Below are positions 19,989-30,054 of a DNA stretch of 64,000 nt, piece after piece. The position numbers and the translations under genes were made by a program. This DNA comes from Hortaea werneckii. Its lineage: Eukaryota; Ascomycota; Dothideomycetes; Mycosphaerellales; Teratosphaeriaceae. The notes beneath the pieces were generated by a model. The model did no database searches. It worked only from the letters and a program-made list of their open reading frames with translations, and was not told the DNA's origin. The stretch covers positions 1-64,000 of the forward strand of contig JBAOKB010000085.1 in the NCBI GenBank assembly GCA_037044905.1. Direction: 5' to 3'. How positions within the stretch are numbered: the stretch's first letter is position 1; every line of letters starts with the position of its first letter.

Positions 19989-20503
19989 CCACATGATAAT
20001 AATGCATATACGATCATTCAGCGCTCTGGCTGAGAACCTTTTCCCATTGCTGCTCTGTCCATCATCAAAAGTCCCATCGTAATGCACCAGAACGGTGGCA
20101 AAAGTTTAGCTGCGAGAGATCTTATGCAAAATACACCAAGTGAGGTTCAGGCTCCAAGGTCGCTCGTGTATCAAAGTGCGTGCGTACTATGCTGTGGATA
20201 GGATTGCGGCGACATTTGAACCATTCTCGGTCACCTACATAGTACCTAGGTGGTCGGCATAGGTTCGATGCGTAATGTTCGATGGTAATGGATGTCTCAG
20301 CAGACCGCCGCGCGGTAATGTATCTGCTAGGTACCTTATCTTATCGTATCTGCTTCCCCGGATGATGGAAAGTCGGGTGCCTAGGTGGACCTGTATCAAT
20401 ACTGTATCAATACTTCGCTCGTTACCGATATTCCTGTATCATCCCAACAATCAGCTGAAGGTATATATGCTGCCCAAGCTCGAATTTGATTTCGCCATGT
20501 AGA
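19989..20503. promoter_or_regulatory. Promoter region of the cluster regulator
   Basis: Contains two copies of CCTAGGTGG (near 20247 and 20380) and a tandem 11-base repeat CTGTATCAATA at about 20389-20410. No CCCCAA/TTGGGG element was seen, unlike the structural genes of the cluster. Confidence 0.4.
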
Positions 20504-23164
20504 ATGCCCGACGAGGACATACCGACGGACACACGGCGCCGATCAGCTCGCACCAAGGCTCAACTCGCCCGCGTCTGCTCACATTGCGGACGCACCTTCA
20601 AACGAACCGAACATCTAGAGCGGCATGAACGGACTCGTGAGCTTCACCCTTGGTCGATAATTGCTGTGTATCGCTGACGAGTCTGACTGCCTCAGACACC
20701 AAAGAGAGGCCTTTTGCGTGTGCTTGCGGGGTGACTTTCACTCGGAGAGACCTTCTAAGACGGCATCGGAGGCTTGCAGGGCACGAAAATCTCAGTGCTG
20801 CTCAAGGTGGATCACTGGATTCTGTTCCGGGGGCCTCGTCGGAGCAAGTCTCCATTCGCAATGCAGTAGCAGACACCGGCACGGTGCAAGACCCGTCCTT
20901 CCTTACCCAAGTCCCTGATCCTCACCGTCGTGCTCAACCATCGGTCCAGCATGCGATCCCAGAGACGAGCAACCTAGATTCTCACGACGGGATACTTGCG
21001 CATGAGCACGACCATCTCGATCTGTCTACGCAGCTGCTCGATGACAGTGCGTCCAATCCTTCAAGAACAACTGATCCAAGCTTACACAGGCTCCAGATTT
21101 CGATTTTGATACGTGTCTGCGAGACTTTACCGGATTCCTGGATGGCGTAGGCCTGCCTATCGAATGGAGCCCCTTTCAAGAAGACTTGCCTACAGCTCTC
21201 ACAGAGCCAGAAGGCAATCTGCAACAGGGCGTATCGACGAGAGCCGGGACTCCTTTCGGCTCGTGGCTGCCTTCGGCGCCTACGGGCAACGGTCTAGCTA
21301 ATGTGGTGTACGAAAAAGCCAGTACGTGATCGCCGTATGCGGAGGTTGAAACGCGCTCACAACACTTACAGCGCACCGTATTGCACCGGAGAAGCGACCG
21401 TTCCAAGTGACGGAAGAGCAGCGGTCTGTGCTAAAGGAGTCAATCCAGTGCTTCCCCCATCTACTCGACCCTACATTTCGATTGCCGTCACGTCATGCGC
21501 TCACTCGTTATGTCACATCCTTTTTCGACGGGTTCCACCCGCATATGCCTTTCATCCATCTTCCAACATGGCAGATTCTCGATCATCCCACTGCTTTAGT
21601 GTTTGGTATTGCGGCAGTGGGAGCGCAGTATTGCTTCGAGAAAAAAGTGTCTGAGCAATTGTTCTATGCTGGAAAGGCTTTGCTGATGAACAGTCTAAGA
21701 ACCAGACATGACAGGTTGAGCTCAAGTACAAGACCAAGCGCTGCAATGGCTCAGTCGCAGATTACCGGGCACGCTTCCGATCGTTATGCACAAAATACGC
21801 CAACTATCGAGACGGTCCAGGCTTTGATCGTGCTCATGGCCTTTGCCACATGGGAGCCTCAGGACACTTTGGTCCAAGAGTCTTTCGTCCTGCAAGGTGT
21901 CCTTGCGCATGTCGCGAGGGAAGCCGGGCTCACAGAAGAAAGCAGTATCCCCTTGCAGCTTCCCATCATGCACAATGGAGAAGGTCATTCTGGATATGAC
22001 CGCGAATGGCGCCAATGGGCTACTGATGAGAGTATTCGGCGAACGAAACTGATCGCGTTTACCTTTCTTCACACTCACAGCATTGCATACAACGTTTACC
22101 CTGTCCTCCGCAGCAACGAGGTCAATTTGAGACTGCCATGCCCTACCAGAGAATGGAATGCCCCAGATGCTGCTCTCTGGCATGGCTTCAGGCGCGAGAC
22201 TCCGAAGCCACAATTACTTTTCCAGGAGGCTCTTTCGCTTTTGCTGAGGAATCGAGACGACGCCTCTCCGTTGGAGCCCATTCCGACTCCGCTTGGAAAC
22301 TACGTTCTACTGCATGGACTACTGCAAAGGATACACATTCTCAGAGACCTGAGCGTACCGATCATGAGCAAGACAGCTGCTCTGGCTATTGACGAGATCA
22401 AGAAGCTTGAGTAAGTTCTGACAGAGACCCACCATGGCATGCTGTGTGCTGACGCAGTAATAGACATGGTCTACGCTCTTGGACTTCGGGCTGGCAACAA
22501 GCTCCGGAATCGTCTCTTGATCCTAACAATGAGAATGGCCCTATCCCCTTTACGTCCAGCGCCCTGCTCGCCCTCGCGTATGTCCGCATACATTTACACC
22601 TTGGTCCATACCGGAGCCTCGAATCTCGAGACCCGGAAGTGATCGCAAGATCGCTATCCCAATGCCCGGAGGTCGGCCGAAGCGATGACATCTCCACGGC
22701 GTTGCTATACGCGGTGCACATGCTGGGCATCCCCGTTAGACTTGGCGTTGATCGGGTCGCTAGGAGTCAGGCGTTCTTCTGGAGCGTTAGGCACTCAATA
22801 GCCAGCCTGGACTGTGCGGTGCTATTGAGCAAGTGGCTGATTAGTGTGTCAACCACAGTAAGCCAGGTCGCGTTGAGCGGTATGGAATTATTCAAAACGC
22901 AAATGGATCCGATACTGATTGCCTTTTTTCCATCCAGAAAGCGAAGAAAGAATTCTACACTGGGTAAGGTGCATTGTCGAAGAGGCATATGCGACCGTCG
23001 ACTTTGACACGCCGTGGACAGATGCAAATGATGTGCACGCTCCCAAAAGTCTCAGCCTCGGGGTGTTACAGATATGGACGCACTTCTTCACAAGTAATCG
23101 ACAGTGGCCATTCATCAACATCATCGGCCAAGGTCTAAAGAAATACTCGGACATGCTGCGATGA
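20504..23164 (+). CDS. C2H2 transcription factor with fungal-specific regulatory domain (HxnR class)
   Basis: Six exons fit: 20504-20636, 20696-21046, 21097-21321, 21372-22410, 22458-22843 and 22938-23164, giving 786 residues. Two zinc fingers lie at residues ~25-80: CSHCGRTFKRTEHLERHERTH, the linker TKERP (split by intron 1), then FACACGVTFTRRDLLRRHRRLAGH. The long C-terminal part is the fungal_trans domain (FFDGFHPHMPFIHLPTW, then GVLAHVAREAGL). This arrangement of two fingers plus a fungal domain is shared by HxnR and other catabolic activators. It ends the cluster and reads in the same direction as the transporter. The final intron is the least certain: the GTGTGT donor at 22844 keeps frame, whereas the better-looking GTAAGC at 22858 does not. 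Confidence 0.85.
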
Positions 23165-24330
23165 GAAAAGGAGATGCTCTTTCATTTGGGTTACAACAAG
23201 AGTCGCGGTGTCACTTGGGCCTTATGTTGGCAGCATCTCAACAACAGATGTCCCCGGCCGTTGCAGAATCTTCTTGCTACGCAGACGAATTAGAAGCGCC
23301 GCGTCGATCTACAAATACATGGAGGAGGTCTCTCGAGATGGTCGTACATGTGCTTCTACCCAGGGCTCACAAGAGCGACGTTGATGCAAATGAACAATGT
23401 CCTCCTCGCTGCGGCTGCCTTCTCCAGCGCCCCCGACTCCGCTACATCTTTCGAGGCTTCGACCGTAGTTCACACAGCTCGACAGGGAAAATTTCAAGTT
23501 ACAAGGGAATCGAAAGCGCTTCCTCCCTGAACTCGATCGCATCTCGAGAGCTCTCCACGTCTCCCGGAGGCTTAGGACCAGAGATTTCCGCGCTCTAGAG
23601 GAACCGCCTTGAGCATACTTGACCAAGAGCAATTTATGCACTTCCTTCCGCACGGCGTCTGTGACTTTCGAAGCCTAAGAAGTCAATCACGGTTTGGCAT
23701 GACATTCCAAGATCTCTTAACGTTTACCGAAGCCTTCACGGGAATATTCTCATGAGTGCGACTCCTGCTTTCGCGGATATGGCGAAGCTGTAACAGACTT
23801 TTTTCCGTCGCACTTACTCTATGCTGACGCTAAGCACAGGTATCTCTGTCTCTTTTCTTGCATAGGATACCCAACTTTTGATTCTGAACCCCGGCCTGCA
23901 TCGAGTATTCTCTTGACAGCGTATCCGTGGTACATCCTATCCAAATGAATCAACGTCATTATGACATTGATCGTTAAAAGTGATTTCTTAGTGTATAGTC
24001 AGTGACAGACAGCGGCGCCACATCAAAGTGCAGAGATCAGAAGCAAACATGAAGCGGCTGCATCGAGATCACGCCTAATTGTGCGGGGGACAATTGAAAA
24101 CGATACTTCTCGAGTTAGTGCCTGAAATAACGGCGATAGACGAATAAAGTGTCGAAGTTGAAAGTGAAGCCAACAAGTGACAAGAAGAAATGAGCGTGAA
24201 GACTGCTTTTATCATTGGGAGCCGACTAGCTACGGTCAACGCCACATTGCGCCTGACCCACGCTCAAACCACCTCAAGCAGGACCGGGTATAACACTTGA
24301 CCGCGACTAAGCACCAGCAGGCGCACAGGC
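23165..24330. other. Intergenic, ~1.2 kb
   Basis: Lies between the regulator and the 3' end of the ribosomal protein gene. Overlapping open frames at 23104-23653 on both strands show no family features. Nothing else was recognised. It forms the boundary between the cluster and housekeeping genes. Confidence 0.5.
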
Positions 24331-25228
24331 TTAGTAGAAAGTGTTGGGGCGGTTGGCAGAGAACACCTGCTTGCCGTTCTTCGGCGGGACACGGTGGGGA
24401 AGCGGGAACTTGAGGTTCTTGGTGGTGAGCTGCCTCATGTATGGGCGGCGGAGGTCGTCGGCCTTCTCGACCTCGATGACTTTGAGGATGGAGATAGTCC
24501 GGAAACGGGCACGGTGACGGGCGGCCATGTCCTGGTACATGGCGACGACGGCGTCGCAGCGGGACATTTCACGGTACTCCTTGTACATGTTGTGAGTGCC
24601 GGAGCGAGAGTCGTAACGGAGCCAGATGCCGAAGTTCTTGACCTTGAGCGGGTGCTTCTCGTGGATCTGAAGGAGTGATGTTAGACACGCACGTTTCTCG
24701 GGCGCGAGACTGAAGCCGCAAGAAAATGCTACGTACCAAGTTCAAGCTGACAATCTCGCCGTTGGCCTTCTTGACCTTCTTCAGCTTGGCGAGGAAGTAC
24801 CAGAAGCGGGACTTGGCAACGACATCGTTCGGGGCGAAGACGCGCATGCGGTACAGCTTCGGGGTCGGGTTGCTATCCGACGGCAAGTGACGGCCGATGA
24901 CCTGGTATTCCTGCAGGCGTGCTTTGCCCAAAGTCAGCGCGCTGTCTTACGGATTGGAGTGTATCTCCATTTGTCCTGGTGGACGGATTGTGTATGTGTC
25001 CGCGCAGAGGCCGAATTCCCCAAGATGCGCATGTCCTTGCCCGCTCTTTCACATGGTCGAAACGTGGTGTTCATGTAACATCTACAGGTTTCGTGGGTAT
25101 AAATTCCATCTGGTCGCAATGACCATACCATGCATGCTCTTGGCTCTTCACCCCAACTCGGAAAGGCATCTCGAGGACATTCTGGCGTGCGCGGCGGCGA
25201 CGATGATGATCGGTGGATGCTTACCCAT
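24331..25228 (-). CDS. RPL20: Large-subunit ribosomal protein eL20 (L18a)
   Basis: Three coding exons on the minus strand: 25225-25228 (only ATG+G), 24737-24921 and 24331-24666; introns are 303 and 70 nt. The product has 174 residues, the family's usual length. It begins MARLQEYQVIGRHLP and contains PTPKLYRMRVFAPN, SRFWYFLAKLKKVKK, IHEKHPLKVKNFGIW, RSGTHNMYKEYR and the conserved C-terminus NRPNTFY. It is part of the 60S subunit. A further 5'-UTR intron (25229-25286, GTGAGT...CACAG) ends right before the ATG. The 4-nt coding exon explains why a start inside the second exon would be wrong. Long first introns are common in fungal ribosomal protein genes; I saw no clear snoRNA box pair in this one. 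Confidence 0.95.
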
Positions 25229-25286
25229 CTGTGCAGAATGCTGGTTAGCGATAGCAAGCAATGGCGGATGTAGCGACAATACTCAC
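25229..25286 (-). other. 5'-UTR intron of RPL20
   Basis: GTGAGT donor and CTGCACAG acceptor. The acceptor abuts the start codon, so the UTR is spliced directly onto ATGG. Confidence 0.7.
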
Positions 25287-25601
25287 TGTGACTGTTGGCT
25301 GCTGGACGGGTTAGTATCGCACAGGCTGAAGAGTCTCCGTCGCAGGCAAAAATCGCAAATACAATCTTCAATCTCCGCTTGTGGGTGCGCGGCTTTGCTC
25401 CGTCCTGCAGCCAAGAGTCGTTCACGCCTGAGGCATGCGTTACGCCCCACGGAAGCTCCCGTCAACACGACCGACTGCAGCTTCACGTCAAACCATGTTC
25501 TACGTTGCGCTCCGTCCTTGTCACATCAATTGACTTGTCGTGGATGAGGCATCGAGGAGATTGGCGCTGTAGGTGATCAGCGAGGATACGTTAAAAAAAA
25601 C
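25287..25601. promoter_or_regulatory. Divergent promoter, RPL20 / CSN12
   Basis: Three hundred bases serve two divergent housekeeping genes. No individual element was assigned. An A-run (25593-25600) lies just before the Csn12 start codon. Confidence 0.45.
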
Positions 25602-27410
25602 ATGGCAGCACAGGAACCCATCTGGCGTGACTTTGTCACCGCCCAGAACCAGGGCAATGGCTACCTCCTCGCCACCACCATCACTCCCGAACCTCCAGCG
25701 GCGGATCCAGCGCGTCTGTATAACTTCCAGAGGTGGACCAACGCCTACTCAGTTCAGACAGACCTGCGGTATAAGCTGCAGTACAACCCAGACCTCCGCC
25801 TTGATAAGAAAGAGGCAGGCACGTGGTTGGAAGTCTTTACCGCCTACTACCATTTCGTCGGCAAGCTGTTGGCTGCCGAAGAGGCCCAGAATGCCACCAA
25901 AGTCCGCGATGTCGACTGGGCTGTTGTCTACGAAGGCTGGAAGGAGGTCGTGTCAGCACTCTACCGCGGCTACAACAACACCGTCCTCGACGCTTGGACT
26001 ATCCCATGTCTGTATGTCGCCGGCAAGTATCTCCGCGTCTTCGCTATCAAAGCCGATGAGACGGCCGCATCCCAACGTGATAGCGGTATGGCGTTCGGCG
26101 GCGGGATCGAAGAAGACGCTTTCGCCTCCGCAGGCCAAAACGATAAGCTGGAAGATGCCGCGAGACAAATCAACCGGCTCTTCGCATTATGTCTCTCAGA
26201 CCGGTATGTAACCAAAACAAAACACATCTCTACCCGATACGACTTCCCATATTCTTTCTCTCCCCGCATCAAAGTAAAGAACCCATTGAAGAAAAACGGT
26301 ATGTGACTCTATTTTCTCTCCAACCAAAAACAGAGCCCCCATAGAAGACTCGCGCAAATGGGCCCTCTACTACATGGCCAACCTGCTGTTCAAGACCTAC
26401 TTCCGACTAAACAGCATCAACCTCTCCAAAAACATCCTGCGCTCGCTGCAAGCCGGCAGCGCCGAAATGCCACCCCTCACCGCCTTCCCCCGCGCCCACC
26501 AAGTCACATTCAAATACTACTCGGGCGTCATCGCCTTCCTGGACGAGGACTACGCGACGGCGGAGCAGAACCTCACGGCCGCCTACACCACCTGCCAAGC
26601 CCGGGCGAGCAAGAACAAGGAACTCATCTTAACCTACCTCATCCCAACCCAAATGCTTACTTCCCACCGCCTGCCCACGTCCACTTTGCTCCAGCAATCC
26701 CCCCACCTCGACCGGCTCTTCACGCCCATCACCCGCGCGATCCGCTCCGCCTCCCTACACGCCTTCACCCAGGCCATGGAAGCCGGGGAGGAGGACTTCG
26801 TCAAGCGCCGGATTTACCTGACATTGGAACGGGGCCGGGATATCATTCTGCGGAACTTGTTCCGACGGGTGTTCATCGCGGGCGGGTATGAGGCGCCGAA
26901 GGAAGGCGAAGCATCGACGGGTCAGCCAATGCGGCGGACGCGAGTCCCCGTGAAGGAATTCGCGGCGGCGCTGATGGTGAGTGGAGCTGAGGTGGGAGAT
27001 GGAGAGGGCGGGGTAGATGGGGATGAAGTGGAGTGTTTGATTGCGAATTGCATTTACAAGGTACGTTCTTACATTTTTGCCCTCGCCATTGCCCATGTTG
27101 TCTCTTTTCCTCTCACATCAGCCAGCTATCAAGCAATGGCGAGGGTCGTGGGAGATGACAAGATCTCGGAGTCAGGACTATGTCTCTAGCCTTCTTTTTT
27201 TTCTTGTTTTTTTTTTTTCGCTTTCATCTTTCTTAGATCAACGAAAGGGAAGAGAGGGGAAAACGGGGAGAGAGAGGAACAGAAGAAGAACAAAAATGAA
27301 AAGAAGGCTAATGAATATCTCCACAGGGCTTCATGAAAGGCTACATAGCCCGGGAGCGCGGGATCGTCGTCCTTAGCAAGGCCGGCGCGTTCCCAGGCAC
27401 GGGAGTGTAG
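25602..27410 (+). CDS. CSN12: Csn12 / Thp1-PCID2 family PCI-domain protein
   Basis: Exons 25602-26203, 26334-27060 and 27327-27410 give 470 residues; introns are 130 and 266 nt. Recognisable segments are DWAVVYEGWKEVVSALYRGYN, then RKWALYYMANLLFKTYFRLNSI, RAHQVTFKYYSGVIAFLDEDY and LTYLIPTQMLTSHRLP. The last exon encodes GFMKGYIARERGIVVLSK, the end of the winged-helix PCI domain. Csn12 associates with the COP9 signalosome and, with Sem1/Thp3, with mRNA processing; the related Thp1 belongs to TREX-2. The frame runs open into the third intron, so without splicing the protein would end in a false tail. Residues ~395-415 (GAEVGDGEGGVDGDE) form an acidic insert within the PCI domain. The poly-C tract starts 25 bases after the stop. 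Confidence 0.92.
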
Positions 27411-27432
27411 AAAATCAACCTTAAAAGGAAAA

Positions 27433-27472
<40 letters not shown>

Positions 27473-28523
27473 AGGACAAGAGCTACAACAGAGGGGGAAG
27501 GAGAAAGAAAAAAACGGGCAGAAGAAAAGACTAGCGAGGCACATAACCTTTCCAATCCCCAATCTCAATCTTTACAGGCCTCATCATGGACGCATACCTT
27601 AGACGTTAGCCCGAGCGATTCAGGGCTGCGCATATACTTGCCCAAACAATTCCATATCAGAGTTGCAAAAGTGGGAGGAGTGGCGAGGCCCATGACCTTT
27701 TCCTTCTTCCTAGCAATACAGGGTAGCATTTAAGGGAAAAAAAAAAAAAAAAGAAGTTTACGTAGCAGGATCTGCCCAATGTCCCGGCCAAAATATCCGT
27801 CTACTTCTCTCTAGTACTTATGTCAGGTAAAAGTTTTAATCTCTGGGATACAACGACTTTTTGTTCTCCTAGCGTATTAGATGTGCCGCTTTGGCAAGTT
27901 ACATATTAAGCAATTAGGACTTCTTCCTCTTTTTTTTTTTTTTTTTTTTCCTTCTCCCCGAGATCTGAAAGCCCTTCACAGCCAAAAGTTGTTGTTTGAA
28001 GTCCGCGGATCTGACTTATACGAACAAAAGACTTTTTTGATTAGGTTACGGTGATTTGGGCAATTCTACACCCCCTCCCTAAACTGATCCTGAAGAGGGG
28101 AATGTGTGCGCAGCCTAAAAGGCAATTGAAAGAAAAAGAGAGGAGAGAAAAAAAAAACAAAATAAAGACCAAAGAGGAGATGGAGGTGAAGCGGGGCATA
28201 AGAAGAGAACAATGCAGCCTTCCTACTCGAATTCCACCATTCCTTTCCTCATACTGCTATTTCTAGCCTGTCTTCCAACCAACCTCCTTCCCTCTCATTA
28301 TCCCTCACTCCTCATGAGTCAAAAGGGATCCCAGACTCTCAATCTCTCTCTTCCGCTTACTCATCGCATGTAATCAGCAGAGCAAGAACACTGTCCACTG
28401 CCCCACTTCCCAAGTCCCACTTCCGCTTTTCTCACTTCCCATCAACCCCATCCCCCCTTCTCCTGAGGGTGTCCCAAGCTTCAACCAGTAGGATTAACGC
28501 GAAGTAAGTACGAGAAGGGGGGT
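27411..28523. other. Intergenic between convergent genes, low complexity
   Basis: Holds the 38-base poly-C tract and several A- and T-runs (27738-27754, 27930-27949). It is the shared 3' region of CSN12 and the BAP31-like gene. No gene recognised. Confidence 0.6.
27435..27472. repeat. Poly-C tract, 38 bases
   Basis: Uninterrupted run of C, 25 bases past the Csn12 stop codon. On the other strand it is a G-run able to form quadruplexes. Exact length in the genome is uncertain because such runs sequence poorly. Confidence 0.9.
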
Positions 28524-29499
28524 TTACACCTTCTTCTTCGGCGTCCCATCACTAATATGAAACTCATCGCCCAAGCGACGATACTCATCACTCAAGCCCT
28601 TACTCTGCTCCTTCAAAATCTTAATATCCTGATCGCGCTTGCGGAGCTCCTCCTTCAGCGTGGCGACTTCGCCCAACTGACCCGCCTCGCCGAGCTTCTG
28701 GTCCGTCTTATCGTTGGCGGGCTTCTCGCCGCGCAGGGACTTGACTTCGGATTCCAGACGCAGCGTGTCGAGGATGAGCGTGTAGGTGCGGTTCAGGATG
28801 AGGGAGAGGAAGAGGGTGAAGCCGCAGAGGTACATGTTGCGTTGGGAGTAGAACTTGCGGGCTTGGACTTCCATGCGTTCGGAGCCTGCTACGGCGCTGT
28901 AGAAGATAGGCAAGTTAGATGGGGAGGTCAGGTGGGTGGGGGTTAGATAAGTTGGGGGGAACTTACGCGGCAGCTCCGCCTTGGTTCTTGCTCATGGATA
29001 GCTCCATCTGCACGCGGTAGACGCGGTTGACGCTGTCGATGAATAGGATGAGGATGAAGATGAAGGTGATCTGGAGTTCAGATGTCAATATCTGTTGGAG
29101 TGGGAGAGCGCTCCGAGTTAGATGCTGTGGGAGGATTTACTTTCATGCCATATTGCAGCTTGGCGACGATAGGGCTGTGGCTGATGAACTCGAACAGCTT
29201 CCGCTTCCAGTCGAAGGGCAGCGGGACGATGAGGGCCATGAAGACCGACATCTCGAACATGAGGAGTCCGAAGACCTGGAGATCGTGGTTAGCATTGGTA
29301 TAGGTCGTCACGTGTGTCTTGGTTGAGTGGGAAGTACGGGCGCGTAGACCAAACTCATGTCGGCGGTGGGTGCCTAAGGCGGGAAGAGGTCGGAGGTAGA
29401 GAGATCTTGAGAGGAAGAGGTGGTGAGGGTGGTGGGAGCGGTGAGGAAGGAGACAATGGCTGCAGCGGTTAGACTTACGAGGGAGTAGTAGAGCGTCAT
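28524..29499 (-). CDS. BAP31/Yet3-family ER membrane protein
   Basis: Four exons on the minus strand: 29479-29499, 29141-29275, 28967-29070 and 28524-28896, giving 210 residues. The N-terminus MTLYYSLVFGLLMFEMSVFMALIVPLP starts the first membrane helix, followed by ITFIFILILFIDSVNRVYRV and NMYLCGFTLFLSLILNRTYTLI, three helices as in BAP31. The rest is a predicted coiled coil (residues ~140-195, heptads of Leu with Glu/Lys). The last four residues are KKKV, which fits a dilysine COPI retrieval signal (Lys at -3 and -4). These proteins are ER export/quality-control factors; in yeast Yet1-Yet3 form a complex acting with the Opi1-Scs2 system. The gene is divergent from DUS3. Confidence 0.93.
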
Positions 29500-30054
29500 G
29501 GTGACTGTTGATTACCTGCCGGCCGCGGGGATGTCCCACTGCTCGTTGCTCGCTGTTTGGTGCTCAATGCTCACTGTTTGCTTTGGGCGAATCGTAGGAT
29601 ACGTGGTCACTCCCTGATAAGGAGAAGAGGCGTTGGGGTAGGAATCAGCCAGGAGAGCTGAAGATGGAAATAGAGGGGATCACAGTATCGTCGACGTGGC
29701 TCCTTGAATTGGGAGTAAAGCAAAGCAAAGCAGAGCAAAGCAAACGGGGTTACGTGGGCTGTTCATGCCAAGTTTGCCTGGGGCCCTGGTTGCCTGGTTT
29801 GAGCTGCTGGCTGCTGGCTGAGGTGGAAACTACGACGTCAGATGCCGTCACTCCCGTCACTCCCGTCCCTCCCGCTTCCCAGAATCCCGACTTCTCGAAT
29901 AGGAAAGTGGGACTGCTTACCTAAATTTCGAGATTTTCTACTACTACATCGGATATACACAAAGTAGTCACTCACCTGATGGATTGAAGGCGCCCGCCTG
30001 ACACACCCATTGGCCGACATCTTCTATCACGGTCAAGCATCCTTTACCACAACA
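29500..30054. promoter_or_regulatory. Divergent promoter, BAP31-like / DUS3
   Basis: Contains a short tandem run of AAAGC(A) units (29718-29742) and repeated CTCCCGTC(A/C) at 29847-29873. No other element was assigned. Confidence 0.45.

Noticed and set aside
24922..25224. snoRNA inside the long RPL20 intron
   Set aside because: A CTGA is present near the branch point but no convincing C box or terminal stem was found.
30010..30054. Upstream start for Dus3
   Set aside because: The codon there is TTG; the first ATG in frame is 30055.
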